From the NCBI RefSeq assembly GCF_030445035.2, contig NC_080676.1, forward strand, positions 102,682,933 through 102,746,932: a stretch of 64,000 bases of DNA. Direction: 5' to 3'. Below the pieces are notes generated by a model. The model was not told where the DNA came from and did not search any database. It saw nothing but the letters and a program-made list of their open reading frames with translations. Below are positions 10,843-22,050 of the stretch, in pieces. The DNA comes from Dasypus novemcinctus (taxonomy: Eukaryota; Chordata; Mammalia; Cingulata; Dasypodidae). Every line of letters begins with the position of its first letter. Position 1 is the stretch's first letter. The position numbers and the translations under genes were made by a program.

Positions 10843-12187
10843 TAACACTAATGTCAAAGTAATGGGTTATAGAACTAATAAATTAAAATTAAGATATATA
10901 TGTTAAATAATCAAATTCTACCACTATTTTTGTGGTCTGATATTATTTGGGTTAAGGAAGCTTCTTTTAGGATGTGAACCTGGTACATTCACTAGGTGCT
11001 GTGTTTCCATGCTCAGTCACTAGAGGCAAGCATCATTGCTAGATCCTTTTCTGATGATTAGTCTATTACAAGACATCTTCAGTACTCAGCCATTTGTCCA
11101 TAAAAAAAGAACTACAGATATAGTATATATTTTAGATACATTTCTCAAGAGGTAGGAAACAGGTAGGTTATCAAATGCTAGGAAGAAAGGTGTGTACTCA
11201 CCATCCCCTGTCCTGGTAATCTCTCTCCTGGATCTCTGACCAGAATCAAATGTGATGAATATCACTCAAGATATTTGAACAGAAACTGGGACCTCTATCT
11301 GTATGGTATTAAAACAGGTTAGTATAAGGAATCAGAAGATGGTCCAGCAGAAGAGACAGTAATTATAAGCATGACTAACTCAGGAGATGCACCCATGTGC
11401 TATCAAGACTGGGAGACAACCTTTGTGGAGATTTGATATAATGATTGTAAATGAGATTCAGCATGTGTGGTTAAGGTCACTTACAAGAATCCAAGTCCAT
11501 TCAATACTTCTGGGTCCAATATCTCAAACAGCTGACCATATATTCCCCAACATTGTTTGCAAAAACTAATCACTACCTTAATAATAAGGCTTTTAAGCAT
11601 TTCAAAGACTTGGGATTAAGTACAGAAATGCTTAAGAGGAACATAACCATAATGATGTTATTTTTCTGTTAAGGAATTATGCATGTTTAGCATTTTAGAT
11701 ATTTATAATTTTTTAAATAATTTTATCTCCTCAGATTACTCTTATATATCCAATTTATAAATGTGCAGTTGAGGAGCAAATTTAGGCATGTGTGTTTAAG
11801 TTCAAATTTCATTAAGTTTATGCACAGTGTTGAACATTTAAGAAAACTTACAGTTCACCATATTTATAAGTTTAATATATCAGAATTATTAGAATTACTG
11901 AAGAACTTGGGGAAAGTTGTCAGTCAATTAAAATATATAAGAAGGAAACTAAAATATTTAACTTATAAATACAACAAAAATGTTGATGGGGAAATCTAAT
12001 TATATAAATTTAAAATTGATCCCAAATATTAACTAAGGTCTCCCTAAACTTGTTAAATCTGTTAATTTTAAAAACAGAATAAGATTAATAAATTGAATTT
12101 AAAAGTGTAAAAACGGGCCAAGTTTTAAATATTTATCTGGTTTATTCCAGAAACCCTATCACTCCATCCTCTCTCATCTCTTAAAAG
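10843..12187. other. AT-rich intergenic DNA, no feature recognised
   Basis: The sequence is AT-rich, with only short chance frames (for example 11387-11569 and 11763-11999). No splice-flanked exon, repeat family or RNA gene is recognised. Confidence 0.4.
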
Positions 12188-12628
12188 CACCTTTCCAAAC
12201 TTTTTTTTAAAGATTTATTTTTATTTCTTTCTCTCCTCCCCACCCCCCGCCCCAGTTGTCTGTTCTCTGTGTCCATTTGCTGCATGTTCTTTTTGTCCGC
12301 TTCTGTTGTTGTCAGCAGCACGGGAATCTGTGTTTCTTTTTGTTGTTATCTTGCTGTGTCAGCTTCTGTGTGTGCAGCGCCATTCCTGGGCAGGCTGCAC
12401 TTTCTTTTGCACTGGGTGGCTCTCCTTATGGGGCACACTCCTTGCACATGGGGCTCCCCTACGTGAGGGGCACCCATGTGTGGCAGGGCACTCCTTGCGC
12501 GTATGAGCACTGAACATGGGCCAGCTCCACATGGGTCAAGGAGGCCCGGGGTTTGAACCGTGGACCTTCCATGTGGTAGGCAGACGCCCTATCCACTGCA
12601 CCAAGTCCAGTTCCCCACCTCTCCAAAC
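12188..12628 (-). mobile_element. Armadillo-type tRNA-derived SINE
   Basis: The minus-strand SINE body is 12201-12615. The flanks are CACCTTTCCAAAC (12188-12200) and CACCTCTCCAAAC (12616-12628), one mismatch apart. The head at the right contains the tRNA-like boxes. Confidence 0.92.
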
Positions 12629-13315
12629 AAGTGAAAAATTTCCATTTCATGCCATTTATGAGGGGGAAATTATTGTTTATTATTTCATACTTGTCCTCCA
12701 TTCTCTCTATTTTCTCCATCAGGAATTCACATTAGGTAGCACATAGAATTTATGGATTTATTCTCCATGTCTATCAACTTTTTCATAGTTTTCATCTTTT
12801 GAACCCTTATATTTTGGGAGAATTCCTCACTTCTCAGCTTTTATTTTCAGTACTGCCATAGACTCCCATATCTCCCTCACCACAGTATCAATCCACATCC
12901 AACATACCGTCAGTATAGCCTTGACTAATGATCTCCTGTAGTGACAAAACAATGAGAAGGAGCAAAACAATATGGTTACATTGCTTCTGACTGGCCCAGG
13001 CTCTCATTTCAATAATATGCTGCAAATTTGTGCAGACAGAGGTTGCAATTTCCCAAACAGAAGAGAGTGGTGCTTTTGGAAATCACTGCAGAGTCCATGT
13101 CACATAAACAGTCAATGTTGGCATTACTTAATGCTCAATCCTGCAGCCTCACTTTTGTTTACCTATGGGTACAGTACAGAAGTTTTCAATCGATAAAGTT
13201 CTGACTACTTCACACAATATGCCTCAGCCCTTCCTATACTGAAACTATACCAGAAATCATGCACTGAACTATGTGAAGGGTTTTATCGTTTTGGTTATGA
13301 CAAATCAAATATGGG
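12629..13315. other. No recognisable feature
   Basis: This is unique sequence between a SINE and the ERV-L block. The short frame at 12972-13196 has no domain or homologue I recognise. Confidence 0.4.
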
Positions 13316-13753
13316 TGTGATGGTTAATTTCTTGTGTCAATTTGGCAATGTTATGGCATTCAGTTGTTTCATCCAAGCAAGCATTGGCTTGATTGTTACT
13401 GTGGGGCAGTTCATAGATGGATTTGCATCTATGGCTGATAACATCTATAGTCAACAAAGGAGATTGCCCTCAATAAGAGGCATACCTTCATCCCCTTAGT
13501 TGGAGGTCTTAAAGCCAGAACTGAGGATTTCAGAAGTCAGAAAAAAATTCTCTCTACTTCAGCCAGCCAGTTTCTTCTGAGATTTTCAACTTTATCATCA
13601 GAGTTTCTGACTTCTGGGCAACCTTATGGAATTCAGACTTGTCAATCCCCATAGTCATGTGAACCAGTTCCCATAATAAATCTCTTAATACATATATATA
13701 CATATATACATATCTTGACAGCTCTGTTTCTCCAGAGAACATGGACTAATACA
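13316..13753 (+). mobile_element. ERV-L (MLT2-like) LTR, first of three
   Basis: It starts TGTGATGGTTAATTT and ends CTCCAGAGAACATGGACTAATACA-like (TG...CA ends), the terminal pattern of MLT2/ERV-L LTRs. It shares its layout with the LTRs at 17209-17658, 19749-20200 and 31520-31911. It acts as the 5' LTR of the first internal segment. Confidence 0.85.
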
Positions 13754-14084
13754 GATTTTTTTTGTATCAAATATGGTTCTTGAGAAACAATTTTTTTTTT
13801 TGGCTTAAAACAATCTTGTATTATTGTCCATGTGCTTGTGAGTTGGCTAGGGATTCGCTAATCTAGGCTAGCTTTGGCTGGGGGGAGGGTGATAGGGCAT
13901 CCCAAGTTAGACTGCTGCTCTGGATGCTTGAGTTCAGCTCCATTGTCTTCATTCGAAGGAGTAGTAGCTACCCAAGGGAAGTTCTCCACTTGGTGACAGC
14001 AGAGGCACAAGATGGAAAGCAGAAGCACACAAGGAATCTTAAGATTCAGCCTCAGAAATGGGCACAGTTGTAGAAACAGAATCT
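13754..14084. other. Unidentified segment between LTR and ERV-L leader
   Basis: Sequence after the first LTR does not match the leader that follows the second LTR until about 14085, where homologous text resumes (attggttctctaatctgatc). The extra piece starts with T-rich runs and looks like a separate repeat insertion whose family I cannot name. Confidence 0.4.
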
Positions 14085-16301
14085 TAATGAGATTTCTGGG
14101 TTAGTTTTGGGGTTTGGAGAATTGGTTCTCTAATCTGATCAGATATATAGGCACTAATGACTCTATTTCCATGCATATTCCATGAAATGAAATGGCAAGA
14201 GAATGATGCAAAATATCACCATTAGATACCGCTACTCAAATGCTTACAAGAGGCAAGGCTCTGCGTGACATTGCATTTGATACCTATATAGAATTTTGTA
14301 GAGTTAAAAACCATAGTGTTTTGGGCTAGTTGTTACTAAATACTCTGGACACACCATGAAAAAGATGGGCTCAAGGCTTCAAATTCCAAGCCCAAGCACC
14401 ACATGAAAGACACGAATGTTTCTATGTGTGCCCTGGAAGAAAGTCTTATTTCTTGTAGCTACAGACTGGAGACATCTGAATATTAAACTCAGAGTCTCAT
14501 CAGGTAAGTGGCTGAATTAAATATAAATTGAATTCCCAACATTGCAAGGTGTCTGCTTTCAAAGTGAGGGCAGTGATTTGAAAGGAATAGGATCCTGGAA
14601 ATTGGAGTAAGTTCATATGGGCAGATAACGATAAGAGTGAGGATGCTAGATTCTACTAAGTCTTTGGCAGATAAACCTATAATGGACAGCCCTGAAGAAT
14701 CAACCACAAAAGTGCTAGTTTTCCCTGAGGACTCAGAGTTCCTGCCTTCACTATTACGACTGTAAATCTATAACTGCTTCCCCTGATGAATCATCCATCA
14801 CATCTCCATCTGAAGAGATTAAACCTATTTCACCAAATGAGACTAATGCCCTTAAGTAGCTGGCTTGAAAGATACTACTATTTCTTCTCATGACTGACTC
14901 TCACCACCACTCTTTTCTTCCAGATCTATAACTAGACTGAGGTACCAACAGGTCCCAAAAGGTGACATACAAAGTGTGACCCATGAGATGTACAACACTC
15001 CAAAAGAAATGTATGGGCCATCGAATTTACATAGATAAGAATTAGGAAAATGTATGTGGAAATAGGTATTAAAGTTGTGGGATAATGATGGAAGGAACAT
15101 AAATTTGGATCAGGCTGAATTTATTGATACGAGTCTACTAAGCAGAGATTCTGGATTCACTGTTTTAGCTCAAGGGGTTTGTAAGGGCTCTAACAGTTTG
15201 TTTGGGTGGTAGGCTAAAGTATAGATGAAAAGGTAGCCTATATTACCTAAAGTCAAAATTCCAGAACTACCCTGGTGTAATGTAGATGAGGACATCCAAA
15301 GACTTAGAGAGACTGGAATGTTAGAGTGGATTTATCCTGTAAGACCAGCCAATCCAATCCAGGAATGTCCAGAGGACACACCTTTCACAGGGACCGAAAA
15401 GCTCTATTATTGGTCTCCTCTGTAGGACAATTTTCACTGTGGATATCACTGCCACTGAACTTGGATTTTCAAATGCACTGGAGATGATCAGATCTCAAGT
15501 TGGCAGGAACCAAGTGGCAGCACTTAATTTTCAAAGACAAGGTAGATATGGCTACTGTAATGGACAACAGAAACAAAAGAGTAATTAGAATAGATTGACT
15601 CACAAAGAACTCTGGTGTTGTGGAGTTGATCATGAGATACCTAGAAGTGAACTATATGGGCAGTCTACTAAATTCTTATTTGATCTATATAAGTACAGGA
15701 GTAAACAGCAAGTGAACAAAACTAAAGAGTCATGCCCCCCTCAGTTAATTCCAAGACTTAAGACAGTTTATAGAACCAGAACTGCTTGATGGAGAGGAAG
15801 GCCAGGTTCTCTTGTGGGTAGCAGTCAGTTACACTGCTAAAAATTTGCACTGTTTGTCTTCCTCCCCATTTTCCCCAAAGAGACCTGCAGCCTTTTGCCA
15901 GGGTGACTTTCATTGGGGAAAAGGAAATGATTAGACATTTCAGGGATTACTAGACACTACCTCTGAACTGACTTTAATTCCAAAATTTCACTGACCCAAA
16001 CCATCTCTTTGGTCCATGACTCAGTGTGGCTTATGCAGGTCAGGTGATGGATAGAGTTTTAGCTCAGGTCCACCTCACAGTCTGGGGAGTAGAGTGAGTC
16101 CCGAGACCCATTATGTGGTTATTTCCTCATGTCCATAATACATAATTAGAATAGACTTACACAACAAGTGTCAGAGTTTCCACTTTGTTTCCCTAAATTA
16201 TGGAGTGAGTACTATTATGGTAGAAAAGACAAAGTGGAAGATACCAGAACTACCTCTAATAACAAAATCGGAAGGAAAAAGAAAAATTATACTCCTAGAA
16301 G
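14085..16301 (+). pseudogene. ERV-L leader and gag-region remnant
   Basis: This part of the first ERV-L internal segment lies between the 5' LTR and the reverse transcriptase. It has a homologous, partly collapsed counterpart at 17659-19080. For example, the stretch at 15110-15200 (caggctgaatttattgatac) matches 18860-18950. No long open frame survives and no gag domain can be stated with confidence beyond position. Confidence 0.6.
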
Positions 16302-17208
16302 ATGGCAGAGATTAGTGCCTCCACCAAGGATTTGAAGGATGAAGAGTTGGTGATTCCCACCACATCCCCATTCAACTTTTCTTTGTGGGCTGTGCAGAAA
16401 GCAGATGAATCTTGGAGAATGAGAGTGGATTTTTGTAAACTTAACTGGAAAGTGACTCCGATTGCAACTGCTGTTCCAGTTGTGGTATCATTGCTCGAAC
16501 AAAGCATCACATTCCCTGGTACCTTGTATGCAGCTATGGATCTGGCAAATGTTTCTTTCTTGACACCTATTAGTAAAGACCAGCAGAAAGAATTTGTTTA
16601 CCTGGCAAAGTCAGCAAGACACCTTAACGCTCTCACCTCAGGGGTATATCATTCTACAGTCTGCATGGACCTTAATAAACTTTTCCTTCCACTAGACACC
16701 ACAGTGGTCCATTATAGTAATGACACAGGTGGATTGGACCTAAAGAGCAAAACCTATCAACTACTCTATACTTATTTGTAAGACATTTGCATTCCAGGGA
16801 ACAAGATATATATCCAACAAAAATTCAGGACCCTTTCACCTTTGTGAAATATCTAGGTGTTCAGTGGAGGGGGCTATATCAAAATGTCCCCTCTAAGCTA
16901 CAGGATGAGCTGTTGGACCTGGTCCCTCCTTCAACAATAAAAGGGGCACAATGGCTATTTGGATTCTTCGTATTTTGGAGACAACATATTGCTCATTTGG
17001 GTGTGCTAATCTGACCCATTTATTGAGTTACCCAAAAAGTTTTGAGTTTTGAGTTTCAATTGGGGATCAAAACAAGAGGAAGCTTGGCAACAGATCTATT
17101 TCACTTTCTCTTTCCAGCTCACTTTTTATGACCTCAGGGGAGTTTCCTACAATAAGTTGAATGAGGATGAGAAAATTTGAGGCTACTTTACAGAGGATGT
17201 TGCATGAT
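16302..17208 (+). pseudogene. ERV-L pol, reverse transcriptase fragment
   Basis: Translation of 16302-16781 gives a recognisable retroviral reverse transcriptase palm region. It has an SPFNFSLWAVQKADESWRM-like entry, a conserved-looking D in the VDF motif, and the catalytic box reading YSND where family members carry two aspartates. A second frame (16787-17014) holds the thumb-side motif YLGVQW and the FWRQHIAHLG stretch. A stop and frameshift separate the two. Protease, RNase H and integrase are not visible before the second LTR, so the segment is truncated as well as broken. Confidence 0.8.
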
Positions 17209-17658
17209 TGTGGTGGGTAGGTTAATGTGTCAACTCGGCCAGGTAGTTGTGCCCAGTTATTTGGTCAAGCAAGCACTAGGCTAATTGTAACACAAGGACT
17301 TTATGGACTTTAATCACCAATGACTTTACTGCATAGATAGCTGATTACATCTATATCAATCAGGGAGATTGCCATCAGCAATGAGTGAGGTTTTATCCAA
17401 TGAGTTGAATGCCTTAAAAGGAGAAGTGATTTTAGCATTTCGAGAGAATTTTCCAGCTCCTCTTTGGACAGCCAATGTCTCCTGGAAACTCTTCAAGGAC
17501 CTTCATTGGACTTTCAACGGAGCCCCTGGTTTGCAACCTGCCTGTGGAACCTAGCCTTGTGCATTCCCATGGTCACACAAAAGACTCTTATGGGATTGCA
17601 CACTATTGACAGATATCTCCTGTTGATTCAGTTTCCCTAAAGAACCCTGACTAATACA
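17209..17658 (+). mobile_element. ERV-L LTR, second of three
   Basis: It starts TGTGGTGGGTAGG and ends TTTCCCTAAAGAACCCTGACTAATACA-like. It is homologous over its length to 19749-20200. The sequence directly upstream is pol remnant without the polypurine tract that precedes the third LTR. Confidence 0.85.
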
Positions 17659-19748
17659 GCTTGGTACTGGGAGAGTTTCTTAAGGAATATGTCTTAAACA
17701 TGGGTTGTCTGAGGTGGTTCTGGGAGTTTTGCAATTGGCTCTCTAGTCTAATTGGACTCAAGGGAACTAATGACTCCCTTTCCAATAATTCAGAGGCCAC
17801 TAACAGTACATGGCACAAGTTGGCAATACAGATATGCAAAATATCATCATTAATTTCCCTACTTCCACACTTATAAGAAGCAAAGATGTGTTTGAGAGTG
17901 TTTTCAACAACTTAACAGAGTTTTGTGGAGTCAAAAGGTATGTTGGCTGGCTCCGCCTAGATACTCTGGATACAGTTACAAAAGAAAGAGATGAATTAAA
18001 ACTTCAAATTTGAAACTTAAACACCACATGAATGATGCAAAAGTTTCTATGTGTGCTCTGAAAGAAAATCTTGTCTCCTGGAGCCACAGGCTTGAAATAT
18101 CTGAGAACCAAACTCAGATTTTTGTTGTATGAGTAGCAGCGTTATAAAGGAAACCAAAATTTCAACACCACAGGGTTTCGGCAATTAAAGTGAAAACATT
18201 AATTGGAAAAGAGTGGAACCCAGAGGATTGGAAAGGAGACATATGGGTTGATGATAATATTTTGGGGGACATTGGAACCCTAAATTCTGCTGAGACTTTA
18301 GCAGATAAACCCATGACGGGTTGCCCTGTGGAGACCCCACCTTGTCAACCTTGAATCACCCAACCATCAGCCTGCCCTAGGAGGTCCAGACCTCCTTCCA
18401 GCCCTGAGGTGGGTACCAACCAAACAGAAGCATGCACTGATTAGCCATCTGCCCCAGGGTATCTGGACCTACTCCCAGTCCTGAAGCAGGTACCAGCCAA
18501 ACTCCAGCATGCATGCCTAGCCTCCAGTCTACCCTGAGGAATCTGCCCTCCAACCCCTGCCTGAAGAAATTAATCTGTCTCACCAGAAGAAAATACAAAG
18601 GAATGTCCTGTTGTCAGTAGCTTGCAAATCATTTCTCTTTATCCACCCCACCACTCTTCTTGTCTTTGAGAAGTATTACTAGACTAAAATGATGAGAAGC
18701 CCCCAAAGGTGAAACACAAACTATGACCAATGAGGAAGTATGGTATGCTTTCATAGAACTGCATGAGTTCTCCAACTTATGCAGACAGAAATCAGGGGAA
18801 TATGGATGGGAATGGATATTAAGGGTTGAGATAATGGTGGAAGGAATATAAAGTTGAATCAGGCTGAATTTATTGATATGGGTCCACTAAACAGAGACTC
18901 CAGATTCAACATTGTAGCTTGAGGGGTTAGAAAGGGCACTAACAGTTTGTTTGGGTAGCTGACTGAAACACAGACCAAAAGATGGCCTAGCATGTCTGAG
19001 GTTGAGACACCCAATTTACCCTGGTATATAGTAGAAGAGGGCATAATTGTGTTGGCTGGTGTGATTGATCCTCACTATTGAGGGGAAATAGGACTACATC
19101 TACACAATGGAGGTAAAGAAAAGTTTACCTGGAATACAGGAGATCCTCTAGGGTGTCGCCTAGTACTGCAATGCACTGTGATTAAAGCCAATGGAAAATT
19201 GCAGCAACCAAATCCAAGCAGGAGTAACAATGGCCCAGAATCTTCAGGAATGAAAGTTTGGGTCACCCCACCAGGCAAAGAACCATAACCAACTGAAGTG
19301 CTTGCTGAGGGTAATGAGAACATGGAATAGGAATTAAAAGAAGGTAGTGATAAATATGAACTTTGACCATATGACTAGTTATAGAAACAAGGACTGTAAC
19401 AGTCATGAATCTTTTCCTTGTTTCATTATGAGTATGATTGTATATGTACATAAAATGAGTTTCTTTGATTTCTTCCCCAACCTTTTTCCCTATCATATAA
19501 CAAGTTGTATTAGTTTCATGTCATAATATTTAAGAATGTCAAGTTTAAGAGTGAATATTACCCAAGGACTTGCACCCCATTCTGTAGGGAATCAATGTGT
19601 TTCCAGTTGTACATAGGATAGTTGAACATTGTTAGGCAGGAATGTATATGTATATGTATGCATGATGCATGTCTGTTACTGTTTTTACTTAGAGACTAAG
19701 TATGTTTTAAGGAAATGTCTATGGTTGCTGAGGTGACAAGGGGTGGAC
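17659..19748 (+). pseudogene. Second ERV-L internal segment, internally deleted, with polypurine tract
   Basis: After a 5' leader homologous to the first internal segment, a shortened gag-region remnant runs to about 19060. It then passes directly into the 3' end of the ERV-L internal sequence. That 3' text (gtgattgatcctcactattg and onward) also occurs at 30880-31519. The polypurine tract ACAAGGGGTGGAC (19736-19748) sits immediately before the third LTR. Reverse transcriptase is missing, so most of pol has been lost by deletion. Confidence 0.7.
17662..17677 (+). promoter_or_regulatory. ERV-L primer-binding site, tRNA-Leu-like
   Basis: TGGTACTGGGAGAG begins 3 bp after the second LTR. It resembles the tRNA-Leu-complementary primer site known for ERV-L elements. 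Mismatches are as expected for an old copy. Confidence 0.55.
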
Positions 19749-20200
19749 TGTGATGGTTAGGCTAATGTGTCAACTCAGCCAGGTAATTATGCCCAGTTGT
19801 TTGGTCAAGTCAATCACTGGGTTAATTGTAATACAAGGACATTTATGGACTTTAGTCACCAGTGACTTTACTGCCTAGATAGCTGATTACATCTACACCA
19901 ACGAGGGAGATTGCTGTCAGCAATGAAGGACACTTTATCCAATCACTTGAATACTTTAAAAAGGGAAGTGATTTCAGCATTCAGAGAAAATTTCCCAGCT
20001 ACTCTTTGGACTGCCAACATCTTCTGGAAACTCATCAAGGACTTTCATTGGACTTTCATTGGAGCCCCTGTTTTGCAGCCTGCATGCGGAACCTGGACTT
20101 GTGCAACCCCAAGGTCACATGAGAGATTCTTATAAAATCACGTACAATTGACAGATATCTGCTGTTGATTCAGTTTCCCTAGAGAACCCTGATTAATACA
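19749..20200 (+). mobile_element. ERV-L LTR, third of three
   Basis: It starts TGTGATGGTTAGGC directly after the polypurine tract and ends CCTGATTAATACA. It is the closest relative in the window of the second LTR. Confidence 0.87.
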
Positions 20201-20205
20201 ATGAT

Positions 20206-20655
20206 ATAAAAGTACCACTTGGCGGCAGACTTGGACCAGTGGTTAGGGCGTCTGTCTACCACATGGGAGGTCCATGGCTCAAACCCCAGGCCTCCTTGAC
20301 TTGTGTAGAGCTGGCCCATGTGCAGTGCTGGTGCGCACAAGGAGTGCCCTGCCACGCAGGGGTGTCCCCCGTGTAGGGGAGCCCCTCGTGCAAGGAGTGC
20401 ACCCCATAAGGAGAGCCGCCCAGCACGAAAGAAAGTGTAGCCTGCCCAGGAACTGGTGCCACACACACAGAGAACTGACACAACAAGATGACACAACAAA
20501 AAGAAACAAGATTCCTGTGCCGCTGACAACAACAGAAGCGGACAAAGAAGTTGCAGCAAATAGACACAGAGAACAGACAACTGGGGTGGGGGTGGGGGGA
20601 AAGGGAGAGAAATAAATAAATAAATCTTTAAAAAAATAAAAATAAAAGTACCACT
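20206..20655 (+). mobile_element. Armadillo-type tRNA-derived SINE
   Basis: The body (20220-20641) lies just right of the ERV-L block. The duplication ATAAAAGTACCACT is at 20206-20219 and 20642-20655. The tail has TAAA repeats followed by A-rich sequence. Confidence 0.93.
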
Positions 20656-21379
20656 CAAAAGTGAATAGCTACAACTGTACAACCCTTTTCTGCTACATCT
20701 CTGAAAGACAGTAGTAAAGGGAAATCCTCCCAGTGGGTAAAACTTGGAGCAGTGTACCTTGTTGTTCATGTATTTTGGAAGGAGGAATGGCTGCAAGTGT
20801 ATCTGTATTCTTATTCATGGGCTCTGGCCAATGGTTTGGATGGCTATTCAGCTTCCTCTGATTTATTAATTAATCCTTCTTCCCTTCCACAGCACCTTTA
20901 ATGTAGAATATATTTCATTGTGTTATAAACACTTCATGGTGTCTATATATCCAAAATGTGTCGTATTCATCTCTGTGTCTTTCCATTCCAGTGTAGCACA
21001 GTCTCTAATATATAGGAGTTACTCACTAATACTGATTTGGCTGGCTGAACTATTCTATTAATTTTTGTTTTTTTCAACTATTATCTCTGTGTAGATGACT
21101 ATCAAATATTTCTTTCAAACCCTTCAACTATGTAATCAAATCTCCTATTGTATTCTGAAATTTAGACTGAGGGTCCTGTGGCAATCACACATATTCTCTT
21201 TCCCTCCCAAATTTCATCACAGTTTTCCATGAGACCCATTATCCCAGTTACCAAGACCTTTTACCTTTCATCCATTTATACCAGTTGGTCATAGATTTCT
21301 GCCACTGTTTTTCTTTTGATATTGCTCTCAAATTTATCTTTGTCAATGTATTCATATTGATACCTTTCTACCCCAGTCC
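20656..21379 (+). other. Mostly unique; probable L2 3' fragment near 20880-21055
   Basis: The piece with gtgtagcacagtctctaata and ggagttactcactaatactg follows the 3' end pattern of L2 LINEs. The remainder is unique sequence with no gene. Confidence 0.45.
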
Positions 21380-22050
21380 TTCCCCTTCTCATGCTTAGAT
21401 TGTGGCTTGCTCCTCTAATTTGTTTCCTGCATTTATCTGTTTTCCTCTCTAATGTTCCTAATCTCTCAGTGCCAGGCGAATCTTCCTAAAATGTCTCTTT
21501 CACAATGTTGCTCTGATGCCTTTCTAAATGTTGTCTGTTGACTTTCAAATCAAATCTTCTCTTCTGCGTGGTACACACTGCTTTCCACAATCCAAACTGC
21601 ACTCTACCTGTCTTACACTGCTTCCCACTACTAAATAGCACCCACTCTCATCTCTAATTATTTCCTACCCTCACTGATTTCAGATTGAGATTCTGTTCAA
21701 TCCTAACTGCAAAGTCCATCTGCCTGGAAGATTCTCCTTCTCACCACTTCCCTTGACGTATGTCAATATCCTTCCCAATCTCCAAAGCTATATTCAAGTT
21801 CAAATTCTCTATCATCATTTTTCTTCCAATTTATTCCTGCCACTCTCTCTTTCTGAGTTCTGATGTGACTATATTGCATCCAAATCATTTTTTAACCAAT
21901 CACTTTCATTTGTGCTTTAACAACATGTAAGCTTTGTGAGGTTAGGTACCACGGCTTTTCTTCCTTGGTAGTTCTCATAGTATTAAATGTCTAGCAGAGG
22001 TGCAAGTCATGCAGTCGGTACTCTAATAGTAAGTGGGTGAATTATATGAA
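21380..22050 (+). repeat. L2 LINE 3' fragment
   Basis: Text such as tctggaagattctccttctc and the stretch at 21920-22045 (aacatgtaagctttgtgagg, ending in a gtaagtgggtgaatta stretch) matches the order of the L2 3' region in mammals. It is diverged and non-coding. Confidence 0.6.

Noticed and set aside
16302-16781. Open frame of 159 codons as a host gene
   Set aside because: It is ERV-L reverse transcriptase bounded by ERV-L LTRs and carries an altered catalytic box.
13311-20205. Target-site duplication for the ERV-L array (ATGGG left, ATGAT right)
   Set aside because: Only three of five bases agree, which is not better than chance for so short a match.
20179-20796. 205-codon minus-strand frame
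   Set aside because: It runs antisense through a SINE; similar frames appear in the other SINE copies (for example 46623-47060 and 10486-10857).
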